A stretch of 64,000 bases of DNA, taken from NCBI RefSeq assembly GCF_024699965.1, contig NZ_JAJOMZ010000004.1, positions 1,114,001-1,178,000 of the forward strand. The letters are read 5' to 3'. Source of the stretch: Flavobacterium sp. J372. Lineage in GTDB: Bacteria > Bacteroidota > Bacteroidia > Flavobacteriales > Flavobacteriaceae. The position numbers and the translations under genes were made by a program. The notes beneath the pieces were generated by a model, which made no database searches, had not been told where the DNA came from, and saw only the letters and a program-made list of their open reading frames with translations. Shown here piece after piece: positions 16,001-24,967 of this stretch (position 1 is its first letter; the number at the start of each line of letters is the position of its first letter).

Positions 16001-16516
16001 TTAATCCACCTGGTCTGACTTCTTGCTTACACGGCTGTTGTTGCCAGTGCTGCCTGTGCCCGTACCGCCGCCTGTGCCCGCTGTACCACCCGGGTCAACA
16101 GCGCGGCCTTTTACACGTGCAGGGGTATTTGTATTCTCAATAGGGTCGTTACTACGGTCATATGCCGGAGATGATGCGCCGCTGCCCGATGCTACCCTGC
16201 TTGTGGTAGAGGGGGTTTCGTTGGCAGCTGAACTTCCGCCGGCGGTACTTCCGGCAGCACCTGTACCGGCAGTCCCTGTTGTTGTACGCCCGGTTGCAGG
16301 GCCTGTGCCGGTTCCGGTAGTACCTGTTGCATCAGCCTGGTCATAAGCTGTTGTATCGCCTGCGATAGTTGTAGTGGTATCTGTTTCCGTAGTGGTTTCC
16401 ACAGTGCTGTCATAGCTTTCTTCTTTACGGTTGCAGCTGTCGCAAGAGCTTAGCATGTTTATGCCCGCCACGATAGATGCGAATGCTATTACTTTGGTTA
16501 TTGATTGTGTGTTCAT
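16001..16516 (-). CDS. Lipoprotein with Thr/Gly-rich tail
   Basis: A 171-residue protein with an N-terminal export segment and lipobox-like Cys (AFASIVAGINMLSSCDSC). A long low-complexity region of Thr, Gly, Ala and Ser follows, for example TTTETDTTTTIAGDTTAYDQ. The last third is more charged (RVKGRAVDPGGTAG) and ends SKKSDQVD. No fold is recognisable. It belongs to the same class of small disordered envelope proteins as those at 12504 and 15628. Confidence 0.65.
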   Translation of the reverse strand: MNTQSITKVIAFASIVAGINMLSSCDSCNRKEESYDSTVETTTETDTTTTIAGDTTAYDQADATGTTGTGTGPATGRTTTGTAGTGAAGSTAGGSSAANETPSTTSRVASGSGASSPAYDRSNDPIENTNTPARVKGRAVDPGGTAGTGGGTGTGSTGNNSRVSKKSDQVD

Positions 16517-16599
16517 GGTTTTATATTTTAATTCAATATTAAAGTTACCTCTTTACTTTGCCAGCCTGTACCTGCTTTAGCAATAAAATAACATTTGGC

Positions 16600-16875
16600 T
16601 TACTCCTTTTTATCGCCCCGTACCATGCCAATAATCTTAACCGTAAGGATTATTCCGCATAAAACGGCAGCAACTATATTGCCGAGAATGACGGGGAGGT
16701 CTTCCTGCAAAATACCATAGACAGTCCAGGTAACAAGCCCTGTGAAAAGTATGGCATAGGCAACAACAGACAGGCTTTTGGTAGACCGTGTTTTCAACAC
16801 CTTAATGGTTTGCGGAATATTTGCCACCGTAGTAAAAAAAGCCGCTGCAAGGCCAAGTATCTCTATCCAGTCCAT
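16600..16875 (-). CDS. SemiSWEET-type PQ-loop transporter
   Basis: A 91-residue three-helix protein with the PQ motif in TTVANIPQTIKVLKTRSTKS, the signature of bacterial SemiSWEET sugar transporters, which work as dimers. The remaining helices are LSVVAYAILFTGLVTWTVYG and ILGNIVAAVLCGIILTVKII. The ATG at 16875 shares one base with the TAA of the STAS-like gene upstream, which argues for this start over a longer in-frame one and for an operon. The sugar substrate is unknown. Confidence 0.9.
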   Translation of the reverse strand: MDWIEILGLAAAFFTTVANIPQTIKVLKTRSTKSLSVVAYAILFTGLVTWTVYGILQEDLPVILGNIVAAVLCGIILTVKIIGMVRGDKKE

Positions 16876-17249
16876 TATGCTTCGGAATTTCCTGAAACCC
16901 ACCCCACGGCTTCGTTATATTCTTCCGGATGGAAGCCTTTAAATTCTCCCGGAGCAATTATGCTGAACGCGTCGGTAAACTTTATCGCCCCTTCCTGGTG
17001 CGTAACTATAGCACCCCGCCGCCATTTTGCCAGCTGCTTTATGCCCAGCAGCACGTCACGCAGCCACGCGCCTGCAGTAAAGTTGGCTACATCGGTATCA
17101 ACCATGTACAGAAAGTTGAGCTCACCGGTTTTTTCTACCAGCTGCTTTACATGCGGCTCCATAACGTTCTTGTAGTCATCAGCAGTCACTTCGCCACTGG
17201 CCCTGAAACCCGCCACGTTCGCCGGCACATCTTTTATCACGTCTATCAT
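16875..17249 (-). CDS. STAS/SEC14-like (SpoIIAA-like) domain protein
   Basis: A 124-residue cytoplasmic protein of the SpoIIAA-like family. It begins MIDVIKDVPANVAGFRASGE with the characteristic segment VTADDYKNVMEPHVKQLVEK, then the strand LNFLYMVDTDVANF. Members have a SEC14/STAS-like fold whose ligand is mostly unknown. It is sandwiched between a small unknown gene (1-bp spacing) and the SemiSWEET gene (1-bp overlap), so the three form one operon. Confidence 0.85.
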   Translation of the reverse strand: MIDVIKDVPANVAGFRASGEVTADDYKNVMEPHVKQLVEKTGELNFLYMVDTDVANFTAGAWLRDVLLGIKQLAKWRRGAIVTHQEGAIKFTDAFSIIAPGEFKGFHPEEYNEAVGWVSGNSEA

Positions 17250-17250
17250 C

Positions 17251-17478
17251 TTACTTTATTTTAGCTTCATATTTATCTTTAACTTTCTGGCTTATGTAGG
17301 TGCTGAGCCCGCGTCCTTTAGCTGCCAGCGCTTTCATTTTTTCAACTACAGCCTTACCTGCACTTTTATAAGAATACTTATATATAGCGCTGTGCCCGAA
17401 TTCTACCAAAATGGCATCTGCAATAATCTCATAGCCCGTTACGCCGCTGTCACCTTTTATGTTGGCATACGCTTTCAT
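17251..17478 (-). CDS. Small basic protein, unknown
   Basis: A 75-residue protein, MKAYANIKGDSGVTGYEIIA onwards, ending KVKDKYEAKIK. A short strand pattern (GHSAIYKYSYKSAGKAVVEK) loosely recalls KTSC-type small domains, but the KTSC motif itself is absent. It is the first gene of the operon with the STAS-like and SemiSWEET genes. No function can be assigned. Confidence 0.7.
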   Translation of the reverse strand: MKAYANIKGDSGVTGYEIIADAILVEFGHSAIYKYSYKSAGKAVVEKMKALAAKGRGLSTYISQKVKDKYEAKIK

Positions 17479-17596
17479 ATTTATAAAGTTAGGCTAACCT
17501 TAAATGCACCGGGCCAGTTTTAACGCCTGATTAACGCGCACTTAACAGGACAGCGGCTTTTATCTCCCTAACTTGTTGATATCAAAAACATACTAC

Positions 17597-19144
17597 ATGG
17601 AAACAGGCAGCAACACACCGCAAGGCATTTCAAAATCTATATGGCGCAGTTATTCATCAGGCTCATCTTTTAGCCAATTTACCGGCAGCGCCACGGCAGA
17701 TGTAGTTGTTGTAGGCTGCGGCATTACAGGTGTGGTTACAGCCATGTTGTTAAAAAATGCGGGTTTTAATGTAATTGTGCTTGAGGCAATGAAAGTTGGC
17801 GCGGGCAGCACCGGCCACAGTACCGGAAACCTCTACGGTTCTGTTGAAGAAGGTTTTGATGTGATACAAAGCAAATATGATACTGAAACGCTGCGTACTG
17901 TATATGAGGCCCGTTTGGCAGGTGTACAGCTGATAGAGGATGCTGTTGACCAATACAGCATTGATTGTGATTTTAAGAGGAGGGCTTGGTATTTGTATTC
18001 GGCCAATGAAGAAAATAAAAGCCAGGTTGAAAAAGGTATGAAAGCAGGACTTGAAGCCGGTCTGCCGATTAGCGAAGTATTGCCGGGCGATCTGCCCTTC
18101 CCGGTTGTAAAAGGTATGAAGATTGACGGTCAGGCGCAGTTTAACCCGCTGCGTTTTGTACAGCAGCTGGCCGAAGCAATAAACGGTGCAGGCTGCAGTA
18201 TTTATGAAGACAGCGCCGTGACTGATATTGATACAGATTCTGATAAGGAAAAAGCCATCGTCAAAACCGAAGGCGGAACCGTAACTGCAAAATATGTGGT
18301 GCATGCCACCCATACGCCAAAAGGGGTTTTCCTTGATTTCCATTCATTATTAGGGACTTATCGTGAGTATGGCGTTGCGGCAAAGCTTGCGAGCGGCGAT
18401 TATCCTGATGGTATTTTCTGGGGCTACTATAATATAAACGAACGCTATTCGGTACGCTCCTATGAGCATAATGGCGAAAAATACATTGTATGCGTAGGCC
18501 AGCCGCACCAGGTAGGTCAAAAAGAAAACAACCAGGAAAACATTGCAAACCTTGAAAAGTTTTTGAGGGAAAGGTTTGACATTGCCGAGATTGTGCAATG
18601 GTGGGGAGGCCAGAACTACAAGCCGGCCGATGCCTTGCCATACATAGGCCGCCGCAGTTCAGGCTCAAATGTGTTTGTGGCAACTGGCTTTTCTACAGAC
18701 GGGCTTACCTACGGTGCGTTATCGGCTATCATAATAAGAGATTTATTGCAGGGCAAAGAAACTGCATATACCAAATTGTTTGATGCATCGCGACACAACC
18801 CAATGAAAGCCGCAGGTAAATTCATTAAAGAAAATGCAATCAACGCCGCAGAGGTTTTCAAAGATTATGTGCTGTTTGCCGACAGTAAAATTGGCGAGAT
18901 ACCTGAAGGCGAGGGTAAGGTAGTTGAGGTTGACGGCAAAAAGGTTGCGGTGTACAAATCTGCTGAAGGGGTTAAGGCCTGCTCAGCAATATGTACCCAC
19001 CTGTATTGTGTAGTACACTGGAACGGCGCAGAGAAAACCTGGGACTGCCCCTGCCATGCCTCGCGTTTTGATACCAACGGGCAGGTGCTGGAAGGCCCGG
19101 CAATGATTCCGCTTGAAAAAGTAAATGTAAACGAGAATAAATAA
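17597..19144 (+). CDS. FAD-dependent oxidoreductase fused to a Rieske domain
   Basis: The 515-residue protein (ATG at 17597 preferred to an in-frame TTG at 17573) has an N-terminal FAD-binding Rossmann motif DVVVVGCGITGVVTAMLLKN with the following acidic strand end VIVLEA. A DAO-like substrate domain follows. Near residues 455-500 lies a Rieske [2Fe-2S] cluster site: CTHLYC, then CPCHASRF. The fusion is common in Bacteroidota and cyanobacteria and is usually annotated as a DadA-like oxidoreductase. The substrate is unknown and may be an amine or amino acid. An SDR gene follows 23 bp downstream, so the two are probably co-transcribed. Confidence 0.92.
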   Translation: METGSNTPQGISKSIWRSYSSGSSFSQFTGSATADVVVVGCGITGVVTAMLLKNAGFNVIVLEAMKVGAGSTGHSTGNLYGSVEEGFDVIQSKYDTETLRTVYEARLAGVQLIEDAVDQYSIDCDFKRRAWYLYSANEENKSQVEKGMKAGLEAGLPISEVLPGDLPFPVVKGMKIDGQAQFNPLRFVQQLAEAINGAGCSIYEDSAVTDIDTDSDKEKAIVKTEGGTVTAKYVVHATHTPKGVFLDFHSLLGTYREYGVAAKLASGDYPDGIFWGYYNINERYSVRSYEHNGEKYIVCVGQPHQVGQKENNQENIANLEKFLRERFDIAEIVQWWGGQNYKPADALPYIGRRSSGSNVFVATGFSTDGLTYGALSAIIIRDLLQGKETAYTKLFDASRHNPMKAAGKFIKENAINAAEVFKDYVLFADSKIGEIPEGEGKVVEVDGKKVAVYKSAEGVKACSAICTHLYCVVHWNGAEKTWDCPCHASRFDTNGQVLEGPAMIPLEKVNVNENK

Positions 19145-19167
19145 AATCCAAACTAAAAACAACAACC

Positions 19168-20073
19168 ATGAACGACCAGAAATTTGCATTGATAACAGGT
19201 GGAACAAGCGGAATAGGTTATGAACTGGCACAGCTTTTTGCTCAGGACCATATTAACCTTGTGCTTGTTGCCCGTAACGAAGAGAATCTGAAACAGACTA
19301 AGGCCGACCTTGAAAAGTACGGAGTAACTGTACATACTGTTGCCGCCGACCTTTTTAAGCCTGAAGCCGCCGAAGAGGTTTATAATAAAGTAAAAGGCCT
19401 GAGTGTTACAATTGAATATTTAGTAAACGATGCCGGGCAGGGCGAGTGGGGGCGTTTTCATAAAACAGAGCTGAAGCGCGAAATAGACCTGGTGCAGCTA
19501 AACATCGTGGCGCTTATGAGCCTGACCAAATACTACCTTCAGGAAATGACAGAGAGGAACAGCGGGCGTATTTTGCAGGTGGCCTCATCACTGAGCAAAG
19601 CCCCGACTCCTTACATGGCGGTTTACGCTGCAACTAAGGCGTTTGTATTATCATTTTCGGAAGCATTATCGCATGAACTTGAAGAAACTAATGTAACAGT
19701 GACCGCACTGCTGCCCGGCGCTACCGATACGGATTTCTTCCACAAAGCCAAAGCCGAAAATACGGTAACGTACAAAGAAACAGAACTATACGACCCGGCA
19801 GAAGTAGCGAAAGGCGGCTATGAAGCCATGATGAACGGCGATGTAAAAGTGCAGCCGGGCATCAAAAACAAGCTTCAGAATTCATTAAACGCCATCATGC
19901 CTGACGGCGCCATAACATCGACTATGGAGAAACAAATGGTTTCAAGCATGGAAGAGAATGGAAGGGATGGTATCACCCATGCAGCATCAGCCCGCGAGCG
20001 TGAGAGCATAAATGCAGAGACAGGCGGCATCAACGGCGATAAAGCCGGCCATGCAGCCCATAATCACTCATAA
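19168..20073 (+). CDS. Short-chain dehydrogenase/reductase (SDR)
   Basis: A 301-residue SDR. The cofactor loop is TGGTSGIGYELAQ. The conserved NDAG motif appears as VNDAGQGEWG, the catalytic Ser lies in LQVASSLSKAP, and the YxxxK motif is YAATK. The Arg in VLVARNEE after the second strand suggests NADP(H) preference. About 50 residues beyond the typical catalytic domain (MEKQMVSSMEENGRDGITHA) form a polar C-terminal tail. Substrate unknown. It is adjacent to the FAD-Rieske enzyme and probably acts in the same redox conversion. Confidence 0.92.
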   Translation: MNDQKFALITGGTSGIGYELAQLFAQDHINLVLVARNEENLKQTKADLEKYGVTVHTVAADLFKPEAAEEVYNKVKGLSVTIEYLVNDAGQGEWGRFHKTELKREIDLVQLNIVALMSLTKYYLQEMTERNSGRILQVASSLSKAPTPYMAVYAATKAFVLSFSEALSHELEETNVTVTALLPGATDTDFFHKAKAENTVTYKETELYDPAEVAKGGYEAMMNGDVKVQPGIKNKLQNSLNAIMPDGAITSTMEKQMVSSMEENGRDGITHAASARERESINAETGGINGDKAGHAAHNHS

Positions 20074-20098
20074 TTTTAATAACGATAAATATAAAATC

Positions 20099-20425
20099 AT
20101 GAAAAAGATAATCTTATCCGCTATTGCAATGCTGGCTTTCGGCATAGCTTCAGCACAAACAGAACCAAAAACGCCACCGGTGGCCCCAACGCCGCCTTCG
20201 CCACAGGTAACCCCTGAAGAAAAAAAGGCCAATGCAGATGCCAACATGCAGAACCAGATTCCGCAAAATTCACAGCAGCGAATGGAAATGGACGGCGCCC
20301 AGCCACGTAAAGATGTGCTTAAAACGCAAGACCATGTAAAGAGCACACCCGACCCCGAGGCAGTAAAAAATAATTCTTCAGATGTAAAAACGGAGAAAAG
20401 GTCAAAACGTAAAAAAACAAGTTAG
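20099..20425 (+). CDS. Small secreted protein, Pro/Lys-rich
   Basis: The 108-residue protein begins with the signal peptide MKKIILSAIAMLAFGIASAQ. An earlier in-frame start inside the SDR gene gives no signal peptide, so it is rejected. The mature part is Pro-rich, then charged (TPEEKKANADANMQNQIPQN), and ends in a basic run KRSKRKKTS. Probably disordered. The signal is very similar to that of the Thr-rich protein at 12504. It is 26 bp downstream of the SDR gene and ends at a strong terminator. Confidence 0.7.
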   Translation: MKKIILSAIAMLAFGIASAQTEPKTPPVAPTPPSPQVTPEEKKANADANMQNQIPQNSQQRMEMDGAQPRKDVLKTQDHVKSTPDPEAVKNNSSDVKTEKRSKRKKTS

Positions 20426-20444
20426 TTAATTTTAATTCAATGTG

Positions 20445-20478
20445 GTACCCCCGGAAGTTTTCGGGGGTATTTTTTTTG
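20445..20478 (+). terminator. Terminator after the FAD-SDR-small protein operon
   Basis: TACCCCCG / CGGGGGTA form an 8-bp stem with an 8-nt loop, followed by eight T residues. Confidence 0.9.
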
Positions 20479-20630
20479 CATGATGATAATTAATTGTCAG
20501 TTTCAGCCTGCTAAATAAATGTTAAAAGCCTTACCTTAAGTTTCATCTGTGTTCAGGATAAATTATTTCCCTTGAAATCAATTTATCAAATCCTCAAAAA
20601 AAGTATCTTCGCTTCCGTAAAACACAAATT

Positions 20631-20659
20631 TTTGCTGAGCTCGCTGTAACATATCTTTG
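20631..20659 (+). promoter_or_regulatory. Candidate promoter of the S46 peptidase gene
   Basis: TATCTTTG at 20652-20659 matches the -7 consensus. A TTTG at 20631-20634 lies 17 nt upstream, slightly short of the usual 19-21 nt. Confidence 0.5.
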
Positions 20660-20704
20660 TAAGGCGATACAAATCAGCACACTATTAACTTTATTCATAT
20701 CATA

Positions 20705-22850
20705 ATGAAAAAACTGATTTTATTCCTCACCATGTCGCTTATGGTTTTGCCGGTAAGGGCAGACGAGGGTATGTGGTTCCTTATGTTCATTGAGCGCCTG
20801 AACCACAGGGACATGCAGAAGATGGGCCTTCAGCTAACCGCTGAAGAAATTTACAGCATTAACAATCACAGCCTGAAAGATGCTATCGTGCAGTTCAACG
20901 GCGGCTGTACAGCAGAGATCATCTCTAAAGACGGGCTTGTGCTTACCAACCACCACTGTGGTTATGATGCTATAGCTGAGCTTTCTACGCCTGAAGCCAA
21001 CTATCTTAAAAATGGTTTTTGGGCTGCGAGCCGCAAAGCTGAATTAAAGCCGAAAGACCTTTATGTACGTTTCTTTGTAAGGATGGATGACGTTTCTAAA
21101 AGGATACTTTCAAAAGTAAACGCGAATATGACAGAGGCTGAGCGTGAAAAAGCGATTCAGCAAGAGATTGCGCTTATTGAAAAAGAAAATAATGAAGGTG
21201 GTAAATACACTGTTTCTGTGCGTTCTTTCTTCCAGGGTAATGAATACTACTACTTTGTTTACCAGGATTTTAAAGACGTTCGCCTTGTGGGTACACCTCC
21301 TGAAAACATCGGTAAATTTGGTGGAGATACCGACAACTGGGAATGGCCCCGCCATACAGGTGACTTCTCTATGTTCCGCGTATATGCTGATGCTAACGGC
21401 AACCCTGCTGAATATTCAGCCAACAACGTGCCGCTTAAGCCTAAGCACTATCTTCCGGTAAGCCTTAAAGGTGTGCAGGAGAATGATTTCGCTATGATAC
21501 TTGGTTACCCGGGCCGTACAAACAGGTGGATGCCTGCAGGTGGTATTGAGCAGAACGTGAAATTCGCATATCCGGCATGGGTTGAGGCTTCTAAGACAGG
21601 TATGGACAAGATGAAAGTACACATGGACAAAAGCGACCAGGTGCGGCTTAATTACGCTTCACAGTATGCCAGTGTTGCCAACTACTGGAAAAACCGCCAG
21701 GGTATGATTGATGCCCTTACAAAACATAAGACAGCTGCAACTAAGGCCAAAGCAGAGGCTGACTTCAATAAGTGGGCTAACACCCCGAAAAATAAGGAAA
21801 AATATGGTAATGTTGTAGCAACGCTAAACAACTATTACTCAAAAACTAACGAGAAAGCACGCCATGACAACTACCTTACCGGTATGTTAAGGACAAGTGG
21901 GTTAGTGGTGCTTCCTTATAGCCTTGGCCGTGGTATTGAAACTTACATTAATGCTTCGGAAGCGCAGAAAGCACAAATGCTGCCGGAACTTCAGGAAGGT
22001 ATTGCGGAGTCTTACAAAACAATGTACATGCCGCTTGAAATAGATGTGCTGGCCGCACAGCTTAAACTATATGCAACAAAATCAACAGGTTATGAAATAG
22101 CTCCGTACGTTGCGCAGCTTGCTAAAGAAAATAATAATGATTTTACGGCATGGGTTAAAAAGGCAGTTGAAAATAGTATTTTCGGTTCAAAAGATAAAGT
22201 TGAAGCTTTTCTTAGAGAGCCAAAAGTTGATGTGCTAAAGGCAGACCCTCTTTACAAGCTATCTGCAGACCTGCTTACCAAATACAGGGCTAAGACTGAA
22301 GAGCAAACTAAGCTTGATGCTGAATATTCAAAAAGCTTTCCGCCTGCTTGTAGAAGGTATGCGTGAGGCTAACCCTAATGCGAAGTATTATCCTGATGCC
22401 AACAGCACGCTACGCCTTACGTATGGTAAAGTACGTTCATTGCCTGCTGACAAGCGTAATGATGCTAAAGTAAACTACTACACTACGCTGGAAGGTACAG
22501 TGAAAAAATATAAGCCAAATGATGAGGAGTTTGACCTTCCGAAAAAGCTTATTGAGCTGAACAGCAAGAAAGATTTTGGACAGTATGCTGACAAAGCAGG
22601 TTATATGCCGGTTAACTTTTTGACAGACAATGACATTACGGGTGGTAACTCAGGTTCGCCGGTGCTTAATGGCAAAGGTGAGCTTATTGGCCTTGCGTTT
22701 GACGGTAATATTGAGGCGATGGCAGGAGACGTTATCTTTGACAAAAACCTGCAGAGGACTATAAACGTTGATATTCGTTACGTACTTTGGGTTATTGATA
22801 AATATGCCGGAGCGAAACACATTGTTGATGAGATGACAATTGTGAAGTAA
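20705..22850 (+). CDS. S46-family dipeptidyl-peptidase (frameshift in the record)
   Basis: A secreted serine exopeptidase of the DPP7/DPP11 type, which removes dipeptides from peptides in the periplasm. After the signal peptide (MKKLILFLTMSLMVLPVRAD), the catalytic His lies in LTNHHCGYDAI, the Asp in GGDTDNWEWPRHTGDF and the Ser in GGNSGSPVLNGKGE. Residues following the Ser (GLAFDGNIEAM) help set specificity, but I will not call DPP7 or DPP11. The frame breaks after DAEYSK. Removing one A from the AAAAA at 22330-22334 joins it to AFRLLVEGMREANPNAKYYP and gives about 715 residues, the normal length. The break is most likely a homopolymer error. Confidence 0.93.
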
Positions 22851-22878
22851 ATAAGTCAATAGACATTGATAATACAGA

Positions 22879-22908
22879 AAACCGCCTCAATTATGGGGCG
22901 GTTTTTTA
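22879..22908 (+). terminator. Terminator after the S46 peptidase gene
   Basis: AAAACCGCC / GGCGGTTTT form a stem, followed by further T residues. Confidence 0.85.
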
Positions 22909-22938
22909 TTGTGATTAACCGTCATTTTTATACATTTG
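22909..22938 (+). promoter_or_regulatory. Promoter of mpl
   Basis: TTG (22909-22911), a 19-nt spacer and TACATTTG (22931-22938) give a textbook Bacteroidota promoter. It overlaps a TTG that would be a longer in-frame start at 22936, so translation must begin at the ATG at 22960. Confidence 0.8.
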
Positions 22939-22959
22939 AAACAAATTGATCTTACACAA

Positions 22960-24315
22960 ATGCGTACACACTTTATAGCCATAGGCGGCAGCGCCATGCA
23001 CAACCTTGCCCTGGCACTTCACGAAAAAGGATATGAAATAACCGGCAGCGATGATGCTATTTTTGAGCCTTCCCGCACACGCCTCGAAAAGCGCGGACTG
23101 CTTCCGGCAGAAATGGGCTGGTTCCCTGAAAAGATAACCCAGGATATTAAAGCTGTGATATTGGGTATGCATGCGAAAGCTGATAATCCTGAATTGCTGA
23201 AAGCGCAGGAGCTGGGCTTAAAGATATACTCTTACCCTGAATTTCTGTACGAACAAAGCAAAGACAAAACCCGTGTGGTTATTGGCGGTTCGCATGGCAA
23301 GACCACCATTACGAGTATGATTTTACATGTGATGAACTACCATAACCGTGATGTAGATTATATGGTTGGGGCGCAGCTTGAAGGTTTTGAAACCATGGTA
23401 AAGCTTACTGAAGATAACGATTTTATTGTACTGGAAGGTGATGAATACCTGTCATCACCCATGGACCGCAGGCCGAAGTTTCACCTCTATCAGCCTAATA
23501 TTGCATTAATTAGCGGAATAGCATGGGATCATATCAATGTATTCCCGACCTATGAAAATTATGTAGAGCAGTTTGATATTTTCATCGAAAAGATCACTAA
23601 CGGCGGCATTCTTGTTTACAATGAAGATGACCCGGAGGTGAAGCGTGTGGCGGAAGCGGCAACTAACCCTATCCGTAAAATGCCATACAGCACGCCAAAA
23701 TATACCGTGGAAAATGGCGTGACACTACTCGATACACCTGAAGGACCAATGCCTATTGAGGTGTTTGGTGCCCATAACCTGAATAACCTGGCCGGCGCTA
23801 AATGGGTTTGCCAGAATATGGGTATTGATGAAGCGGATTTTTATGAAGCTATTGCAACATTTAAAGGCGCAAGCAAACGCCTTGAAAAAATTGCTGAAAA
23901 CGGAAGGAACGTTGCTTACAAAGACTTTGCACATTCGCCAAGTAAGGTGGCAGCAACCACAAAAGCGGTGAAGGAGCAATATCCTGACAAGACACTCATT
24001 GCGTGCCTTGAGCTGCATACATACAGCAGCCTGAATGCAGAATTCCTGAAAGAATATGAAGGCGCGCTTGATGCCGCCGATGTTGCCGTAGTCTTTTATT
24101 CGCCTGATGCAGTAAAGATTAAGCAACTTGAAGAAGTAACCTATGAGCAGATTGCCAAAGCCTTCAACCGTGAAGACCTTATCATCTACACCAACCCTGC
24201 GGCATTTAAAGAATATCTGTACAATCTGAAATATGATAAGGGTGTTGCGCTGCTATTAATGAGCTCCGGTAATTACGGCGGGCTTAACTTTGACGAGGTG
24301 AAGACGCTGTTATAA
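22960..24315 (+). CDS. mpl: UDP-MurNAc:L-Ala-gamma-D-Glu-mDAP ligase
   Basis: Mpl attaches recycled murein tripeptide to UDP-N-acetylmuramate during peptidoglycan recycling. The 451-residue Mur ligase starts MRTHFIAIGGSAMHNLALAL, where the SAMHNLA segment distinguishes Mpl from MurC. The ATP-binding loop is GGSHGKTTITSM, the central domain holds VLEGDEYLSSPMD, and the C-terminal domain begins after KDFAHSPSKV. The start is fixed by the promoter whose -7 box overlaps the only alternative start. The gene is convergent with a DUF1287 gene with only the stop codons between them. Confidence 0.93.
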   Translation: MRTHFIAIGGSAMHNLALALHEKGYEITGSDDAIFEPSRTRLEKRGLLPAEMGWFPEKITQDIKAVILGMHAKADNPELLKAQELGLKIYSYPEFLYEQSKDKTRVVIGGSHGKTTITSMILHVMNYHNRDVDYMVGAQLEGFETMVKLTEDNDFIVLEGDEYLSSPMDRRPKFHLYQPNIALISGIAWDHINVFPTYENYVEQFDIFIEKITNGGILVYNEDDPEVKRVAEAATNPIRKMPYSTPKYTVENGVTLLDTPEGPMPIEVFGAHNLNNLAGAKWVCQNMGIDEADFYEAIATFKGASKRLEKIAENGRNVAYKDFAHSPSKVAATTKAVKEQYPDKTLIACLELHTYSSLNAEFLKEYEGALDAADVAVVFYSPDAVKIKQLEEVTYEQIAKAFNREDLIIYTNPAAFKEYLYNLKYDKGVALLLMSSGNYGGLNFDEVKTLL

Positions 24316-24879
24316 TCACTTTTTGTACCGGTAATGCCCGGTAATTTTATAGCTGAAAAGGCAGTCATCAAGATTTTGTCCATATCCAACATTATGCACA
24401 ACCTTACATCTCCCTGAAGATTGTCTGTTTACCACAATACCGATATGAGGTTTGTTGCCGTCAAGCATCCAGGTTACAATGTCGCCGGGTTTGTAATCTG
24501 AAGCTTTGTCTGAAACTCCGAGTGATCTACCTTTCCGTGTAAAAAACACCTGTAAATTAGGTACACGCCTGTGGTCAATATTAGTGTCAGTGTCGCGCAG
24601 ACCCCACGTCTTGGGATATTTAGCAAAGTTCGCCTTCATGTCTTCATGAACCTCTTTTTGCAGATCGATGCCCAACTTCCGGTATGCACGAATAACCATG
24701 TCGGTACATACGCCCTTATTTTTATGTACATCGCCATTGGGATACTTTATTTTGGTATAACCACTGTCATAAATCACAAAATCATTAGTTAATGATATGG
24801 CGGCATCTGAAAGTTTAGCGTAAAAACCTTTTTCGGACTTAGCCAGAAGTAACAGGGATATAAGGAGTAAATGTTTCAT
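24316..24879 (-). CDS. DUF1287-family exported protein
   Basis: The 187-residue protein has a short N-terminal hydrophobic signal (MKHLLLISLLLLAKS). A DUF1287 domain follows: NDFVIYDSGYTKIKYPNGDV, then NKGVCTDMVIRAYRKLGIDL with a candidate catalytic Cys, and later HIGIVVNRQ with a His. The family has an NlpC/P60-like cysteine-hydrolase look (Cys, then His), but I know of no demonstrated substrate. It ends directly against the mpl stop codon, so the pair are convergent. Confidence 0.88.
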   Translation of the reverse strand: MKHLLLISLLLLAKSEKGFYAKLSDAAISLTNDFVIYDSGYTKIKYPNGDVHKNKGVCTDMVIRAYRKLGIDLQKEVHEDMKANFAKYPKTWGLRDTDTNIDHRRVPNLQVFFTRKGRSLGVSDKASDYKPGDIVTWMLDGNKPHIGIVVNRQSSGRCKVVHNVGYGQNLDDCLFSYKITGHYRYKK

Positions 24880-24942
24880 ATACAGAGTTTAAGGGTTTAA
24901 CGATAAATTTTTAAACATTATTATATTAAACGAAAAAATTCT

Positions 24943-24950
24943 TACATTTG
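24943..24950 (+). promoter_or_regulatory. Candidate -7 box of the radC promoter
   Basis: TACATTTG matches the TAnnTTTG consensus 18 bp before the radC start. The region upstream is AT-rich without a clear TTTG at 19-21 nt. Confidence 0.55.
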
Positions 24951-24967
24951 TGATTTAAATCTTACTG

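Noticed and set aside
12987..17522. A shared GTTAAAAC octamer upstream of several stress-cluster genes as a regulon motif
   Set aside because: Only three AT-rich matches at irregular distances were found, close to chance expectation for this base composition. No second motif accompanies them.
20012..20098. Longer start for the small secreted protein, overlapping the SDR gene
   Set aside because: The extension has no signal-peptide character and overlaps the end of the SDR gene, whereas the ATG at 20099 gives a canonical signal sequence.
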